56,452 nt of DNA from Oscillospiraceae bacterium (GCA_015063585.1 SVTW01000009.1:1-56452); one strand, 5' to 3'; counted from the stretch's first letter, positions 15,792 to 25,083 are shown. Notes: generated by a model not told the origin, from the letters alone. Program-made: numbers and translations.

Positions 15792-17561
15792 TCATTTTTT
15801 CTCACGCATTGCCATCACGCGTTCTTCATTCGGCGTCACAACACAGGACCAATTCGTGTGGTAGATCACAAAGCCGGGCTTTGTACCCGCGGGCTTTTTC
15901 ACGTGGCGCACCAAGGTATAGTCAACTTCAACGTTTGTCGCGTCCGCTCCCTTCGAAAAGAACGCGGCAATTTCGGCGGCATCGGTGAAATCACGCACGT
16001 CGGGCTCCTCACCGTTACATACCATCACAGTGTGCGAGCCGGGCAGATTCTTGACGTGAAACCAATAGTCATTCTTTTCCGCCAGCTTGTGCGTGATGTA
16101 TTCATTTTGCAGGTTATTTTTTCCGCAAAGCACCAAAAAGCCGCCCGTTGTGCGAAAACGCGCCACGGTAGGCGTGCTCGGCTTACGGGAGAGCGCGTAG
16201 TTTTTCATACGGGACGCATAGCCCGAACGATAAAGCTCGTCGCGGATCTCGGCAAGATCGGCGGCGGTTTCGGCATGGGAAAGAGAGTCAAACACCGAGT
16301 CGATATAAGCAAGCTCGGCTTCCCCAAGATCGATCTGTCGAGTCAGCTCAATCCGCGCGGTTTTGGACTTATTGTAGCGCTTGTAGTAGCGTTGCGCGTT
16401 GGCGGCAGGTGACAGGCGGCTGTCAAGCGTGATCGTTACCGTTCCAAAGGTGCCGTCCTCGTGATAATCCTCATAATCGATCAGCTCCGCGCGCGACATA
16501 CCGCGTGTCAGCTGGTAAAGATTTGCCGTGATCAGATCGGCAAACTTTTTATATTCCTCTCCGCGCTCGCAATCGGCAAGCTCGGCGCGTTGGAGCGCAA
16601 GCTTTTTGCGGATTCGAGCGTCGGCATTGGTAAGGATTCGTAAAATATCGGCGGCACGCTGTTTGATATGCTGCTCGCGGTCACGCGTATGGAAAAACGC
16701 GTCGAGAAGCTGTCCCGCACTCTCAAAATACTGTCTTTCAAGGCTTTCACCGTAATGTGTCAGATCGCAAAAGGCATATTCGATCGGTTTGCCGCGGTCA
16801 AGAATCATGCAGGGGGTGTAGGTGTTGGTTTGGATCGTGTCGATCACCGCAAAAAATGCGTTGGACACCGCCTCCGCATCTGCGTCGCCAACCATGGCAT
16901 CGCTCTTATTTGCCGCACGGTAGGCGATCTCTCTTGCAACCGATGCCGAAATGCCGAGAAAGCTTGCCGTGATCCACTTGTCCAGAGCACGTTCCCGCGG
17001 TGCGACGGCATACAGCGCAGCAAACGTCTCACGCGTCAATGTCAGCGGATCGGTCTTTTCCTGCTTGGGTGGGAGCTCATAGGTCATGCCCGGCAACACC
17101 TGCCGCAGGCTTGACGTGGAAAAATCAACCGTTCGAAGTGCCGCCACAACCTTCATATCCGCATTCGCAAAAATGAGATTGCTGTACTTTCCCATCACCT
17201 CGGCAATGAGATAGCGCATACAGGAAAAGCCCATCTCGTCGCGCGTTTCAAATTGCAGAATCGCCACGCGCTCAAAGCCCGCCTGACGCACGTCGGTCAG
17301 CTTCGCGCCCTGCAAATGCTTACGCAAAAGCATGCAAAGCATGGGCGGAACAGCGGGATTCTCCTTCGTTTCGGCGGTAAAGCAGAGGCGCGGATTATTT
17401 GAGCCCGCATTGATGAGAAGTCGTTTTCCGCCCTCGAGACTGCGCATTTGCAAAACGATCTCATCGCGTTCGGGCTGAAAGACCTTTTCCACACGGGCAC
17501 CGAGAGATTTTTCGCGGATCTCGGCGATCACGCATGCAAGCATTCCTGCATCAAAAGCCAT
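15792..17561 (-). CDS. rqcH: RqcH (NFACT family) ribosome-associated quality control protein
   Basis: Homologue of Rqc2/RqcH, which binds stalled 50S subunits and recruits tRNA-Ala to add C-terminal alanine tails; often misannotated as fibronectin-binding protein. About 589 residues. The N-terminal NFACT-N domain starts MAFDAGMLACVIAEI; a helical coiled-coil middle includes DILRILTNADARIRKKLALQRAELADCE; and NFACT-R begins about residue 460 (RFRTTGGFLVLCGKNNLQNEYITHKLA, then DYWFHVKNLPGSHTVM). The frame opens at a TTG at 17573, but that TTG is part of the GGAG Shine-Dalgarno for the ATG at 17561. First gene before trxB. Confidence 0.93.
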   Translation of the reverse strand: MAFDAGMLACVIAEIREKSLGARVEKVFQPERDEIVLQMRSLEGGKRLLINAGSNNPRLCFTAETKENPAVPPMLCMLLRKHLQGAKLTDVRQAGFERVAILQFETRDEMGFSCMRYLIAEVMGKYSNLIFANADMKVVAALRTVDFSTSSLRQVLPGMTYELPPKQEKTDPLTLTRETFAALYAVAPRERALDKWITASFLGISASVAREIAYRAANKSDAMVGDADAEAVSNAFFAVIDTIQTNTYTPCMILDRGKPIEYAFCDLTHYGESLERQYFESAGQLLDAFFHTRDREQHIKQRAADILRILTNADARIRKKLALQRAELADCERGEEYKKFADLITANLYQLTRGMSRAELIDYEDYHEDGTFGTVTITLDSRLSPAANAQRYYKRYNKSKTARIELTRQIDLGEAELAYIDSVFDSLSHAETAADLAEIRDELYRSGYASRMKNYALSRKPSTPTVARFRTTGGFLVLCGKNNLQNEYITHKLAEKNDYWFHVKNLPGSHTVMVCNGEEPDVRDFTDAAEIAAFFSKGADATNVEVDYTLVRHVKKPAGTKPGFVIYHTNWSCVVTPNEERVMAMREKK

Positions 17562-17595
17562 TTTTTTCTCCAAAATCTTGAAAACTTTAAAAATA

Positions 17596-17624
17596 TTATA
17601 TCACATGGTTGCATTTTTTACAAG
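17596..17624 (-). promoter_or_regulatory. Promoter of rqcH-trxB
   Basis: Leftward -35 TTGTAA (17624-17619), 17 bp, extended -10 TGATATAAT (-10 at 17601-17596). Confidence 0.7.
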
Positions 17625-17638
17625 TAAATGTTATAATA
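17610..17638 (+). promoter_or_regulatory. Promoter of the pantothenate kinase operon
   Basis: -35 TTGCAT (17610-17615), 17 bp, perfect -10 TATAAT (17633-17638). Interleaved with the leftward rqcH promoter, so only one can be occupied at a time. Confidence 0.7.
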
Positions 17639-17675
17639 AAAAGGCAAAAAATGTTTTTTGGAAGGATGAACCATC

Positions 17676-18527
17676 ATGAGCAAGACCGTAATTGGTATCG
17701 ACGTTGGCGGAACCACCACAAAGATCGTGGGCTTTCGCTTTCAGGAGAACGGCAAAAAAGAGCTGATCGCGCCGCAATTTGTACGCGCAACCGATCCGTT
17801 GACCTCAATCTACGGCGCATTCGGAAAATTCACCGCTGAAAATGAGTTGGAGCTCTCCGAGATCGACCGCATTCTGATGACGGGTGCGGGTGCCTCTTTT
17901 ATTACCAAACCGATCTATAATCTGACCTGCCGCCCCGTTCCCGAATTTTCCAGCATCGGCATTGGAGGTCTCTATCTGTCGGGGCTGAATGAGGCGATCG
18001 TGGTAAGCATGGGAACCGGCACAGCGCTGATCCATGCCAAAAAAGAGGGCGAGAAATACGACATCGAATACCTCGGCGGCACGGGCATTGGAGGCGGTAC
18101 GCTGATCGGTCTTTGCCGTAAAATCCTGGGTGTGGACAGCGTGGAGCATATCGAACAGCTCTGCGCGGAGGGGGATCTCAACAATGTAGACCTTCGCATC
18201 AAGGATCTTTCGCGCAAGCGCTCGTACGACGGCATGAACGAAAATCTCACAGCCGCTAACTTTGGCAAGCTTTCGGACCTTGCAACGCCCTCCGATATTG
18301 CGCTGGGTGTGGCAAACATGGTTGCGGAAACCATTTTTATGCTTTCTGTTTTTGCGGCGCGGAACTATGGATTGAAAAATATTGTTCTGATCGGAAACCT
18401 CACCACCATTGAGCCGATCCGCAGTGTATTTGAAAACCTTTCGGTCAGCTTCGGTGTAGACTTTATAATCCCCGAAAACTCACAGTTTGGCACCGTGATC
18501 GGCGCGGCACTCAACGAGATCAAATAA
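17676..18527 (+). CDS. coaW: Type II pantothenate kinase (fumble family)
   Basis: A 283-residue ASKHA-fold kinase that phosphorylates pantothenate, the first step of coenzyme A synthesis. The phosphate-1 motif is GIDVGGTTTKIVGF (residues 7-20); ILMTGAGAS is the connecting strand; VVSMGTGTALIHAK and EYLGGTGIGGGTLIGLCR are the characteristic fumble motifs; IVLIGNLTTIEPIRSVFENL is the adenosine motif. Length matches the staphylococcal type II enzyme. GGAAGGATG precedes the ATG. It heads a two-gene operon with a DMT transporter 15 bp downstream, raising the possibility, inferred only, that the transporter handles a CoA precursor. Confidence 0.88.
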   Translation: MSKTVIGIDVGGTTTKIVGFRFQENGKKELIAPQFVRATDPLTSIYGAFGKFTAENELELSEIDRILMTGAGASFITKPIYNLTCRPVPEFSSIGIGGLYLSGLNEAIVVSMGTGTALIHAKKEGEKYDIEYLGGTGIGGGTLIGLCRKILGVDSVEHIEQLCAEGDLNNVDLRIKDLSRKRSYDGMNENLTAANFGKLSDLATPSDIALGVANMVAETIFMLSVFAARNYGLKNIVLIGNLTTIEPIRSVFENLSVSFGVDFIIPENSQFGTVIGAALNEIK

Positions 18528-18542
18528 GGAGGGAGCCCCGAT

Positions 18543-19424
18543 ATGCCCTATTTTTATCTGATCACCACGCTCTTTCTCTCCACCACCATCAGCGTCTGCG
18601 GCGGCTTCTTTAACCAGAAAAATGCCGACAAGACCGATCCTGCCCCCATTTATAATCTCACCTACTGCCTGACCTGTCTTGTTTGTTGGGTGATCCTGTT
18701 CTGCACCGATCTCTCCTTCGATCCGCGCGTGCTGCTCTACTCCTGCGGCTTCGGTTTTTGCTACGCGTTCTGCCAGCTCGGTTATATCGGCGCGTTGAGC
18801 TGCGGCTCCCTGCTGCTCACCAATCTGATCCTGCAGCTTTCGCTGATCGGCACGTCGATCTGGGGCTTCTTCTTCTGGAATACCAGCTTTACGCCGGCTG
18901 TAGGCATCGGGCTTGTGCTCGTGGTCATCTCGCTTTGGCTCTGCCTCTACACCAAAAATGAAAAGAACGGTGAGACAAAGGCCGAAAAATTCTCGTTCAA
19001 ATGGCTCTTCTTCGCGCTCCTCGCCTTTGCCGGAAACGCGGGGTGCTCCATCATTCAGCGCACACAACAGATGCACTTTGAGGAACAATACGGCAACCAG
19101 CTCATGGCTTTTGCGATGATCTTTGCGGTCATCTTCACGCTTGTGATCTATCTCCGCAGCAACAAAACGCAAACCCGTGCGATCCTGCGCGGCTCGGCGG
19201 TCTTCCCCATCATTGCAGGTGCTTCCAACTTCCTGCTCAATCTCTTCGTCATTCTGCTTGCGAGCACATCGCTCTCGCCAAGCTTGATTTACCCCGCGAT
19301 CGCGGTTGGCGGAATCGCGCTCGTCAGCATCTTTTCACTCGTGGTATTCCGCGAAAAACTCCGCCTCACGCAGTGGATCGGCATTGCGATCGGCACGGTG
19401 GCTGTGCTGCTGCTTTCGATTTAA
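18543..19424 (+). CDS. DMT-superfamily (EamA-like) transporter
   Basis: A 293-residue protein with about ten hydrophobic helices in two repeats, the EamA/DMT plan. It begins YFYLITTLFLSTTISVCGGFFNQK, has LSCGSLLLTNLILQLSLIGTSIWGFFFW in the first half and SLIYPAIAVGGIALVSIFSLVVFREKLRLTQWIG in the second. Distantly similar to the transporter at 11611, though not a recent duplicate. GGAGGGAG lies before the ATG, and the short gap to the pantothenate kinase gene indicates cotranscription. Substrate unknown. Confidence 0.85.
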   Translation: MPYFYLITTLFLSTTISVCGGFFNQKNADKTDPAPIYNLTYCLTCLVCWVILFCTDLSFDPRVLLYSCGFGFCYAFCQLGYIGALSCGSLLLTNLILQLSLIGTSIWGFFFWNTSFTPAVGIGLVLVVISLWLCLYTKNEKNGETKAEKFSFKWLFFALLAFAGNAGCSIIQRTQQMHFEEQYGNQLMAFAMIFAVIFTLVIYLRSNKTQTRAILRGSAVFPIIAGASNFLLNLFVILLASTSLSPSLIYPAIAVGGIALVSIFSLVVFREKLRLTQWIGIAIGTVAVLLLSI

Positions 19425-19440
19425 AATAAAACGGAATATA

Positions 19441-19488
19441 AAAAACGGGTCTGTCTCCTGTGCCGTAGCCTGAGACAGACCCGTTTTT
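19441..19488. terminator. Bidirectional terminator, 17-bp perfect stem
   Basis: Arms 19441-19457 and 19472-19488 pair fully around a 14-nt loop, with A and T tracts at the ends. It separates the convergent DMT and HAD genes. Confidence 0.92.
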
Positions 19489-19512
19489 CCGAACGCACAA
19501 TCTCTTTTATGC

Positions 19513-20196
19513 TTACATTTCGAACAGCGGGATCAGCTTTTCCATCGATTCCCCGCGATCCACATAAACCGTTGCCGTTTGCTTCATTTCGTCATAGTGT
19601 GATTCCTGCGCTTCATAAATGCCAACCGTGTGAAATCCTGCCGCCGTTGCCGTGCAAATGGCACGGTAGGCGTCCTCAAATACCCACGTGGATTCCATGG
19701 GTGTGCCCAGCGTGTTGCGTGCCGTGTAATAGATGTCGGGGTAGGATTTGCTCTTTCCAACCTCGGTACAGGTAAAGATATGTGAAACAAACCGATCCAG
19801 CCCGCAACAAGCAAGCGCGATTTCAACATTCTCACGCTCGGACGCCGACGCCACACAGATCGGGATTCCCTTTTGATGCAAATACGACAGGAATTCGGGC
19901 ACCCCGCGTTTGGGCTTGAGGCGGTTGCGGTACAAATCGTCAATGTCATCGTTCAGCGTGCGCTCCAGATCAGCCGCGTCGATCACAACGCCCATCTTTT
20001 CCGCGTAGTATCCGCACAAAAGCTTTACACTCTCTCCAACTGCCAAGGTGTGTAGCTTCTCCTCGGTCTCGCGGTCGGGACGGCAGGGCTTTCCATCAAA
20101 ATGTGCTCGGCTCACAACATCCCAAATCGTCTCCCACCAAATCATAGAATCCACAAGGGTTCCGTCCAAATCAAAAATGGCTCCGTTGATCTTCAT
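19513..20196 (-). CDS. HAD-family phosphatase, beta-phosphoglucomutase-like subfamily
   Basis: Cytosolic haloacid dehalogenase-fold hydrolase of about 227 residues. Motif I is FDLDGTLVDS with the Asp nucleophile and Asp acid/base, a helical cap follows (about 20-85), motif II is ICVASASE, motif III is the Lys in VGKSKSYPDIYY, and motif IV is WVFEDAYRAICTA. The cap type is that of beta-phosphoglucomutase and sugar phosphatases; whether it is a mutase or a phosphatase cannot be decided. A TTG opens the frame at 20202, but AAAGGCGG is better spaced for the ATG at 20196. Single-gene unit with its own promoter. Confidence 0.87.
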   Translation of the reverse strand: MKINGAIFDLDGTLVDSMIWWETIWDVVSRAHFDGKPCRPDRETEEKLHTLAVGESVKLLCGYYAEKMGVVIDAADLERTLNDDIDDLYRNRLKPKRGVPEFLSYLHQKGIPICVASASERENVEIALACCGLDRFVSHIFTCTEVGKSKSYPDIYYTARNTLGTPMESTWVFEDAYRAICTATAAGFHTVGIYEAQESHYDEMKQTATVYVDRGESMEKLIPLFEM

Positions 20197-20235
20197 TTTC
20201 AAAAATCCGCCTTTCCCTTTTCTCTAACGCTTACC

Positions 20236-20264
20236 ATTATACTATCCAAACGCGAAAAACGCAA
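20236..20264 (-). promoter_or_regulatory. Promoter of the HAD phosphatase gene
   Basis: Leftward -35 TTGCGT (20264-20259), 17 bp, perfect -10 TATAAT (20241-20236). Confidence 0.72.
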
Positions 20265-20310
20265 TATCTTTTTCATAAAAAGACAATCGACCTTTCATTT
20301 TTAAAAATAC

Positions 20311-20339
20311 TTTACAAATCGGTTCTACTGTGATATAAT
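20311..20339 (+). promoter_or_regulatory. Promoter of the BspA-like lipoprotein gene
   Basis: -35 TTTACA (20311-20316), 17 bp, extended -10 TGATATAAT (-10 at 20334-20339). The -10 overlaps an upstream in-frame ATG at 20338, which excludes that codon as the start. Confidence 0.8.
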
Positions 20340-20379
20340 GAAATCATACAACGGCAAAAACGTATTGGAGGAAAAAGCA

Positions 20380-22188
20380 ATGACAAAATTAAACAAAATT
20401 TTTGCCCCGCTTCTGTGTTTGATGGTACTGATGATCGGGCTGATATCCTGCGACGAAATAAAGGGGCCAAAAGAAGATACACAAACAGAACAATCAGAAG
20501 GAGAAAGCGATCGTCTGTGTCAACATTTATTTGGTGATTGGACAGAAATAAAAGCCGCCTCTTGTGTGGAAAGCGGAAGCGAATACCGCGAATGCAACAA
20601 TTGTGACTATACGGAAACCAGAGAAATCCATGCCCTGGATCATAACTACAGTACGGAATGGACAGTCGACGTTCAGCCAACAAGCTCCACAGGGGGCATT
20701 CAATCGCATCACTGTACTCGTTGTGACGATAAAATTGATATCACAGAAATACCGGCAACAGGCTCTATAGGGCTTGCTTATCAAAAAAACCCGGACGGAA
20801 AAACCTGCACAATTGTTGGTATGGGAACCTGTAAAGATACGGAGCTTTATTTTCCAAATGAAATAGATGGTTTATTCGTAACGGGGATTTGTACGGGTGC
20901 ATTCTCCCGTCGTCAAGACATAACCGGAATTGTGATCCCCGAAAATATAACGTATATTGGTTGCGATGCGTTTTATGGTTGTTCTAAGCTGAAGACCATT
21001 GCTGTTAAAAACGGAAACGAAACCTATTGTGCTGTCAATAACTGTCTGATTGAAACAGCTACTAAAAAATTGGTTTTAGGATGCAAAACCAGCGTAATCC
21101 CTAACGACGGTAGCGTGGAGAGTATTGGTGAATTCGCATTTGCCGGCAGCGATTTGAAAGCCCTATCCATTCCGAATAAAATAACAAGCATTGGGTACAG
21201 CGCGTTTATCTTTTGCGACGATTTAAAAAAACTTGAAATTCCCAACTCCGTGACCCAAATTGGTCCGTTCGCATTCGGTCAATGCAGCAGCTTAGAGGAA
21301 CTTATAATTCCCAACAGTGTAACTTCTGTTGGAACAGGTGCGTTTAATAATTGTTCTGCCCTGTCAACCGTTACAGTTGGGAACGGTGTAACCGCAATTA
21401 GCGATCAAATGTTCCAACTCTGTACCAGCCTGACATCCATATCACTGCCTGCAAATCTTACGGTTATCGGTGACGACGCGTTTGCAAGTTGCCACAAACT
21501 GAACACCGTCGTAATTCCGCCCAATGTAACCCATATTGGAAAATCCGCGTTCAGCGGTTGCAATAATTTTACAAGCATTTCGATTCCCGCAAGCGTTGCG
21601 AGCATTGGAGAGGGTGCATTTAATTTTTGTTATAAAATCGAAACGGTTTATATTGCAAATTTAGAGGCGTGGCTAACCGGAAAATATCCTGCATTACATA
21701 ATACCTGCCAGAATTACCACATCCTTGATGATAGCAAGCAGGAAGCTACCAAGCTAATTGTACCGGAAGGAATCACCTCTATCCGCGACTATGCATTCTC
21801 TTATTTTGAAAATATAGAAAGCATTGTAATCTCCGATCGTGTAACGGACATTGGAGTATCCGCGTTTCAATGGTGCAGTCGTTTAAAAACGCTCACGTTT
21901 GGAAACAGCGTAAATACAATTGGATGTGACGCATTTTACGCTTGCAAAGAGCTGACGAGCATCATTCTGCCCGGCAGTGTAAAAACAATCAATGACTTTG
22001 CATTTATGAGTTGCGAAAATTTAACGCATGTTTTTTATGACGGAAATGCAGATGATTGGTCAAATATTTATATCGGTGATTGGAATGATCCCCTCGACTC
22101 TGCTACCATCTTTTATTTTTCCGCCAACACCCCTATCGAGGACGGCAACTTCTGGCACTATGTCGACGGTGTTCCAACTCCTTGGTAA
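20380..22188 (+). CDS. BspA-type leucine-rich repeat surface lipoprotein
   Basis: Predicted cell-surface lipoprotein of about 602 residues. The signal peptide MTKLNKIFAPLLCLMVLMIG ends at lipobox LISC, followed by an acidic linker, then a Cys-rich module (CQHLFGDWTEIKAASCVES...CNNCDYTETREIHALDH) common in clostridial surface proteins. From about residue 130 come at least ten BspA/TpLRR (LRR_5) repeats of about 23 residues, such as ITSIGYSAFIFCDDLKKLEIPNSV. Such proteins bind host or bacterial surfaces. TTGGAGG lies before the ATG at 20380. The gene is clearly richer in A+T than its neighbours, suggesting transfer. Monocistronic, with its own promoter and terminator. Confidence 0.9.
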   Translation: MTKLNKIFAPLLCLMVLMIGLISCDEIKGPKEDTQTEQSEGESDRLCQHLFGDWTEIKAASCVESGSEYRECNNCDYTETREIHALDHNYSTEWTVDVQPTSSTGGIQSHHCTRCDDKIDITEIPATGSIGLAYQKNPDGKTCTIVGMGTCKDTELYFPNEIDGLFVTGICTGAFSRRQDITGIVIPENITYIGCDAFYGCSKLKTIAVKNGNETYCAVNNCLIETATKKLVLGCKTSVIPNDGSVESIGEFAFAGSDLKALSIPNKITSIGYSAFIFCDDLKKLEIPNSVTQIGPFAFGQCSSLEELIIPNSVTSVGTGAFNNCSALSTVTVGNGVTAISDQMFQLCTSLTSISLPANLTVIGDDAFASCHKLNTVVIPPNVTHIGKSAFSGCNNFTSISIPASVASIGEGAFNFCYKIETVYIANLEAWLTGKYPALHNTCQNYHILDDSKQEATKLIVPEGITSIRDYAFSYFENIESIVISDRVTDIGVSAFQWCSRLKTLTFGNSVNTIGCDAFYACKELTSIILPGSVKTINDFAFMSCENLTHVFYDGNADDWSNIYIGDWNDPLDSATIFYFSANTPIEDGNFWHYVDGVPTPW

Positions 22189-22200
22189 ATCAATCCCATC

Positions 22201-22232
22201 AACAAGGCTCCTTTAAAAAAAGGAGCCTTGTT
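22201..22232. terminator. Terminator of the BspA-like gene
   Basis: 14-bp perfect stem (22201-22214 with 22219-22232) around AAAA, followed by TTGTGT. Confidence 0.88.
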
Positions 22233-22290
22233 GTGTCTGATATATATGACGTATTTTTTCACAAAAAAACAAGGAATTGCGCCAAGATGA

Positions 22291-22319
22291 TTGACAGTCC
22301 GCTTTTTTTGTGTTATACT
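22291..22319 (+). promoter_or_regulatory. Promoter of alaS
   Basis: Perfect -35 TTGACA, 17-bp spacer, -10 TATACT. The leader before alaS is only about 45 nt, too short for a T-box. Confidence 0.82.
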
Positions 22320-22369
22320 AATATGAATGGATTTTTTGGAATGTAAACCGAAAGGACATAGAAAACATT

Positions 22370-25003
22370 ATGAAATGGACTTCTCTTAACGACCTGCGGG
22401 AAAAATATCTTTCCTTTTTTGAGTCGAAGGGTCACCTTCGCCTCCCCTCTTACCCGCTCGTTCCCATCAACGACAAATCCCTCCTTTTGATCAACTCGGG
22501 TATGGCACCCATGAAAAAGTTCTTCACGGGAGAGGAAGAACCGCCGCGCAACCGTGTAACGACCTGCCAGAAGTGCATCCGTACGCCCGACCTCGAGCGC
22601 GTGGGACATACCGCTCGTCACGGCACCTTCTTTGAAATGCTCGGCAACTTCTCCTTTGGAGACTACTTTAAGGACGAAGCCATTCCGTGGGCATGGGAAT
22701 TCCTCACCGAAACGCTGGAGATCCCGAAGGATCTGCTCTGGCCCTCGATCTATGAGGAGGACGAGGAAGCATATGAGATTTGGGTCAACAAGATCGGCGT
22801 AGACCCCGCGCACGTTGTGCGTCTCGGCAAGGCCGACAACTTCTGGGAGCACGGCACAGGTCCTTGCGGTCCCTGCTCCGAGATCTATTTTGACCGCGGC
22901 CTCAAATACGGCTGCGGCTCCCCCGACTGTAAGCCCGGCTGCGATTGCGACCGCTTCATGGAAATTTGGAACAACGTATTCTCGCAATTCAACAACATGG
23001 GTGACGGCACCTACACCGAGCTGGCACAGAAAAATATCGACACGGGTATGGGTCTGGAGCGTCTCGCATGTGTAATGCAGGGCGTGGACAACATGTTTGA
23101 GGTGGATTCGATCCACAAGGTGATCGACAACGTTTGCGCCATTGCAGGCAAGGAATACGGTAAGGACAAAAACGACGATATTTCGATCCGTGTTGTAACC
23201 GACCACATTCGATCGGCAACCTTTATGATCTCGGACGGCGTAATTCCCTCCAACGAGGGACGCGGATACGTGTTGCGCCGTATTCTGCGCCGCGCTTGCC
23301 GTCACGGAAAGCTGCTGGGTATCAACCGTTCCTTCCTGCCCGAGCTCGGCTTGGTTGCGATCGGAGAATCCGACAAGGCATATCCCGAGCTTGCCGAAAA
23401 GAAGGATTATATCCTTAAGGTAATTGCCATGGAGGAGGAGCGTTTTGACGCAACCATTGATGCAGGTCTCTCGATTTTGAACACCATGATCGAAGACGCG
23501 AAGAAGAACGCAACCGACACGCTGTTGGGTGAGGATGTGTTCAAGCTTTACGATACCTTTGGATTCCCGATCGATCTGACGCGTGAGATCGCTGAGGAAG
23601 CGGGACTGAAGATTGATGAAGATGGATTCAGCACCCTGATGCAAGAACAGAAGGTACGCGCGAGAGAGGCAAGAGCCAATATCAGCGGCTGGTCAAACGC
23701 TTCCAAAAATCTGTTGAACGATATCGCGAAAACCGAGTTTACAGGATATGACGAATGGAAGAGTGAGGCAAAGGTTCTGGCGATCCTCACCGACGATATG
23801 CTGGTGGATGAGGTCTCCGAGGGCGAATGCTCCGTGATTTTGGATAAGACTCCCTTCTACGGTGAGGGAGGCGGACAGGTGGGCGACACGGGTATCCTCC
23901 GCGCCGGCAACACCGAACTGACCGTTACCGACACCAAAAAGGCAGACGGCGTCTACATTCATCTTTGCACCGTGGAAAGCGGCTCATGCAAGGTTGGCGA
24001 CACCGTCAGCGCAGAGATCGACGGACTTCGCCGCGCGGCGATCATGCGAAACCACTCGGCTTGTCACCTGCTTCAAAGCGCGCTTCGCCGTGTGCTCGGA
24101 AGCCACGTAGAGCAAGCAGGCTCCTACGTTTCCGAAACGGTTTGCCGCTTCGACTTTACCCATTTCGCGGCAATGACAGCAGAAGAAACAGAGCAGGTGG
24201 AAGCACTTGTCAATGCCGATATCTTTGCGGGTCAGATCGGTTCTATGACCCCCATGGAGCTTGAAGAAGCAAAGAAGCTCGGCGCAATGGCGTTGTTTGG
24301 CGAAAAATACGGCAAGATCGTGCGCGTGGTCCGCATGGGTGAAAACTCCATCGAATTCTGCGGCGGTACGCACGTTGACAATACCGCTAAGATCGGTATG
24401 TTCAAGATCCTTTCCGAATCCTCGGTTGCCGCAGGTGTTCGCCGCATTGAGGCGACTACGGGCGAAGGTATTTTGAAGCTGCTCGCCGACAAAAACGCGC
24501 TGATCAGCGAGACCGCAAAGGAGCTTAAGGTACAAAAGCCCTCCGATCTTGCAAAGCGCGCCGCACAGGTGCAGGCTGAGGTTGCCGCCATGAAGAAAGA
24601 GATCGAGACGCTCAACGCCAAGATCGCGGCTTCCAAGCTCGACGGCATCATGGCAGATGCGATCAACGTGAAGTCGGTACGCCTTGTAACCGCAAAGCTT
24701 GACGGCATGCAGATCGACGCGGCTCGCTCGCTTGCGGATGAAATCAAAGCGCGTTATACCGACGTTGTTGCCGTCCTTGCGATCCATGCCGACGGCAAGC
24801 TCAACTTCCTTGCGGTGGCGGGTAAGGACGCGGTTTCCGCGGGCGCACATGCAGGCCGATTGGTTGGCGCGGTTGCGGCTGTAACCGGCGGAAAAGGCGG
24901 CGGACGCCCCGACAACGCGATGGCAGGCGGACGTGACGCCGACAAGATCGTGGAAGCATTGGGCGCGGCACAGGCAACGCTCGACGCAATGATCAAGGCA
25001 TAA
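22370..25003 (+). CDS. alaS: Alanyl-tRNA synthetase
   Basis: Class II aminoacyl-tRNA synthetase, 877 residues, full length. The catalytic domain starts WTSLNDLREKYLSFFESKGH, with NSGMAPMKKFFTGEE, RHGTFFEMLGNFSFGDYFK and the tRNA-recognition region to about 450. The editing domain has zinc ligands in HSACH and CGGTHVDNTA, which clear Ser- and Gly-tRNA-Ala. A coiled coil and the DHHA1/C-Ala domain (GGKGGGRPDNAMAGGRD) end the protein. The ATG is preceded by AAAGGA at a slightly long spacing. Monocistronic. One unusual element is a cysteine-rich segment, CGSPDCKPGCDCDRF, about residues 183-197, in the catalytic half. Confidence 0.97.
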   Translation: MKWTSLNDLREKYLSFFESKGHLRLPSYPLVPINDKSLLLINSGMAPMKKFFTGEEEPPRNRVTTCQKCIRTPDLERVGHTARHGTFFEMLGNFSFGDYFKDEAIPWAWEFLTETLEIPKDLLWPSIYEEDEEAYEIWVNKIGVDPAHVVRLGKADNFWEHGTGPCGPCSEIYFDRGLKYGCGSPDCKPGCDCDRFMEIWNNVFSQFNNMGDGTYTELAQKNIDTGMGLERLACVMQGVDNMFEVDSIHKVIDNVCAIAGKEYGKDKNDDISIRVVTDHIRSATFMISDGVIPSNEGRGYVLRRILRRACRHGKLLGINRSFLPELGLVAIGESDKAYPELAEKKDYILKVIAMEEERFDATIDAGLSILNTMIEDAKKNATDTLLGEDVFKLYDTFGFPIDLTREIAEEAGLKIDEDGFSTLMQEQKVRAREARANISGWSNASKNLLNDIAKTEFTGYDEWKSEAKVLAILTDDMLVDEVSEGECSVILDKTPFYGEGGGQVGDTGILRAGNTELTVTDTKKADGVYIHLCTVESGSCKVGDTVSAEIDGLRRAAIMRNHSACHLLQSALRRVLGSHVEQAGSYVSETVCRFDFTHFAAMTAEETEQVEALVNADIFAGQIGSMTPMELEEAKKLGAMALFGEKYGKIVRVVRMGENSIEFCGGTHVDNTAKIGMFKILSESSVAAGVRRIEATTGEGILKLLADKNALISETAKELKVQKPSDLAKRAAQVQAEVAAMKKEIETLNAKIAASKLDGIMADAINVKSVRLVTAKLDGMQIDAARSLADEIKARYTDVVAVLAIHADGKLNFLAVAGKDAVSAGAHAGRLVGAVAAVTGGKGGGRPDNAMAGGRDADKIVEALGAAQATLDAMIKA

Positions 25004-25013
25004 TCATATAAGA

Positions 25014-25048
25014 ATCCCCCCGAAAAGTCGAACGGCTTTCGGGGGGAT
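25014..25048. terminator. Terminator between alaS and the liv operon
   Basis: 12-bp stem ATCCCCCCGAAA/TTTCGGGGGGAT followed by a T-rich run. It serves alaS and probably also the leftward ABC operon. Confidence 0.88.
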
Positions 25049-25083
25049 CTTTGATTGTTTTTTGTAAGATTTCGATTCTGGAA

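Noticed and set aside
20338-20379. Longer start for the BspA-like gene at 20338
   Set aside because: That ATG overlaps the promoter -10; the ATG at 20380 has TTGGAGG and begins a proper signal peptide.
22320-22369. T-box leader for alaS
   Set aside because: The transcript leader is only about 45 nt and has no specifier loop or antiterminator sequence.
22313-23644. 443-codon leftward frame across the start of alaS
   Set aside because: Antisense to the clearly coding AlaRS catalytic domain, covering its promoter, with no motif of its own.
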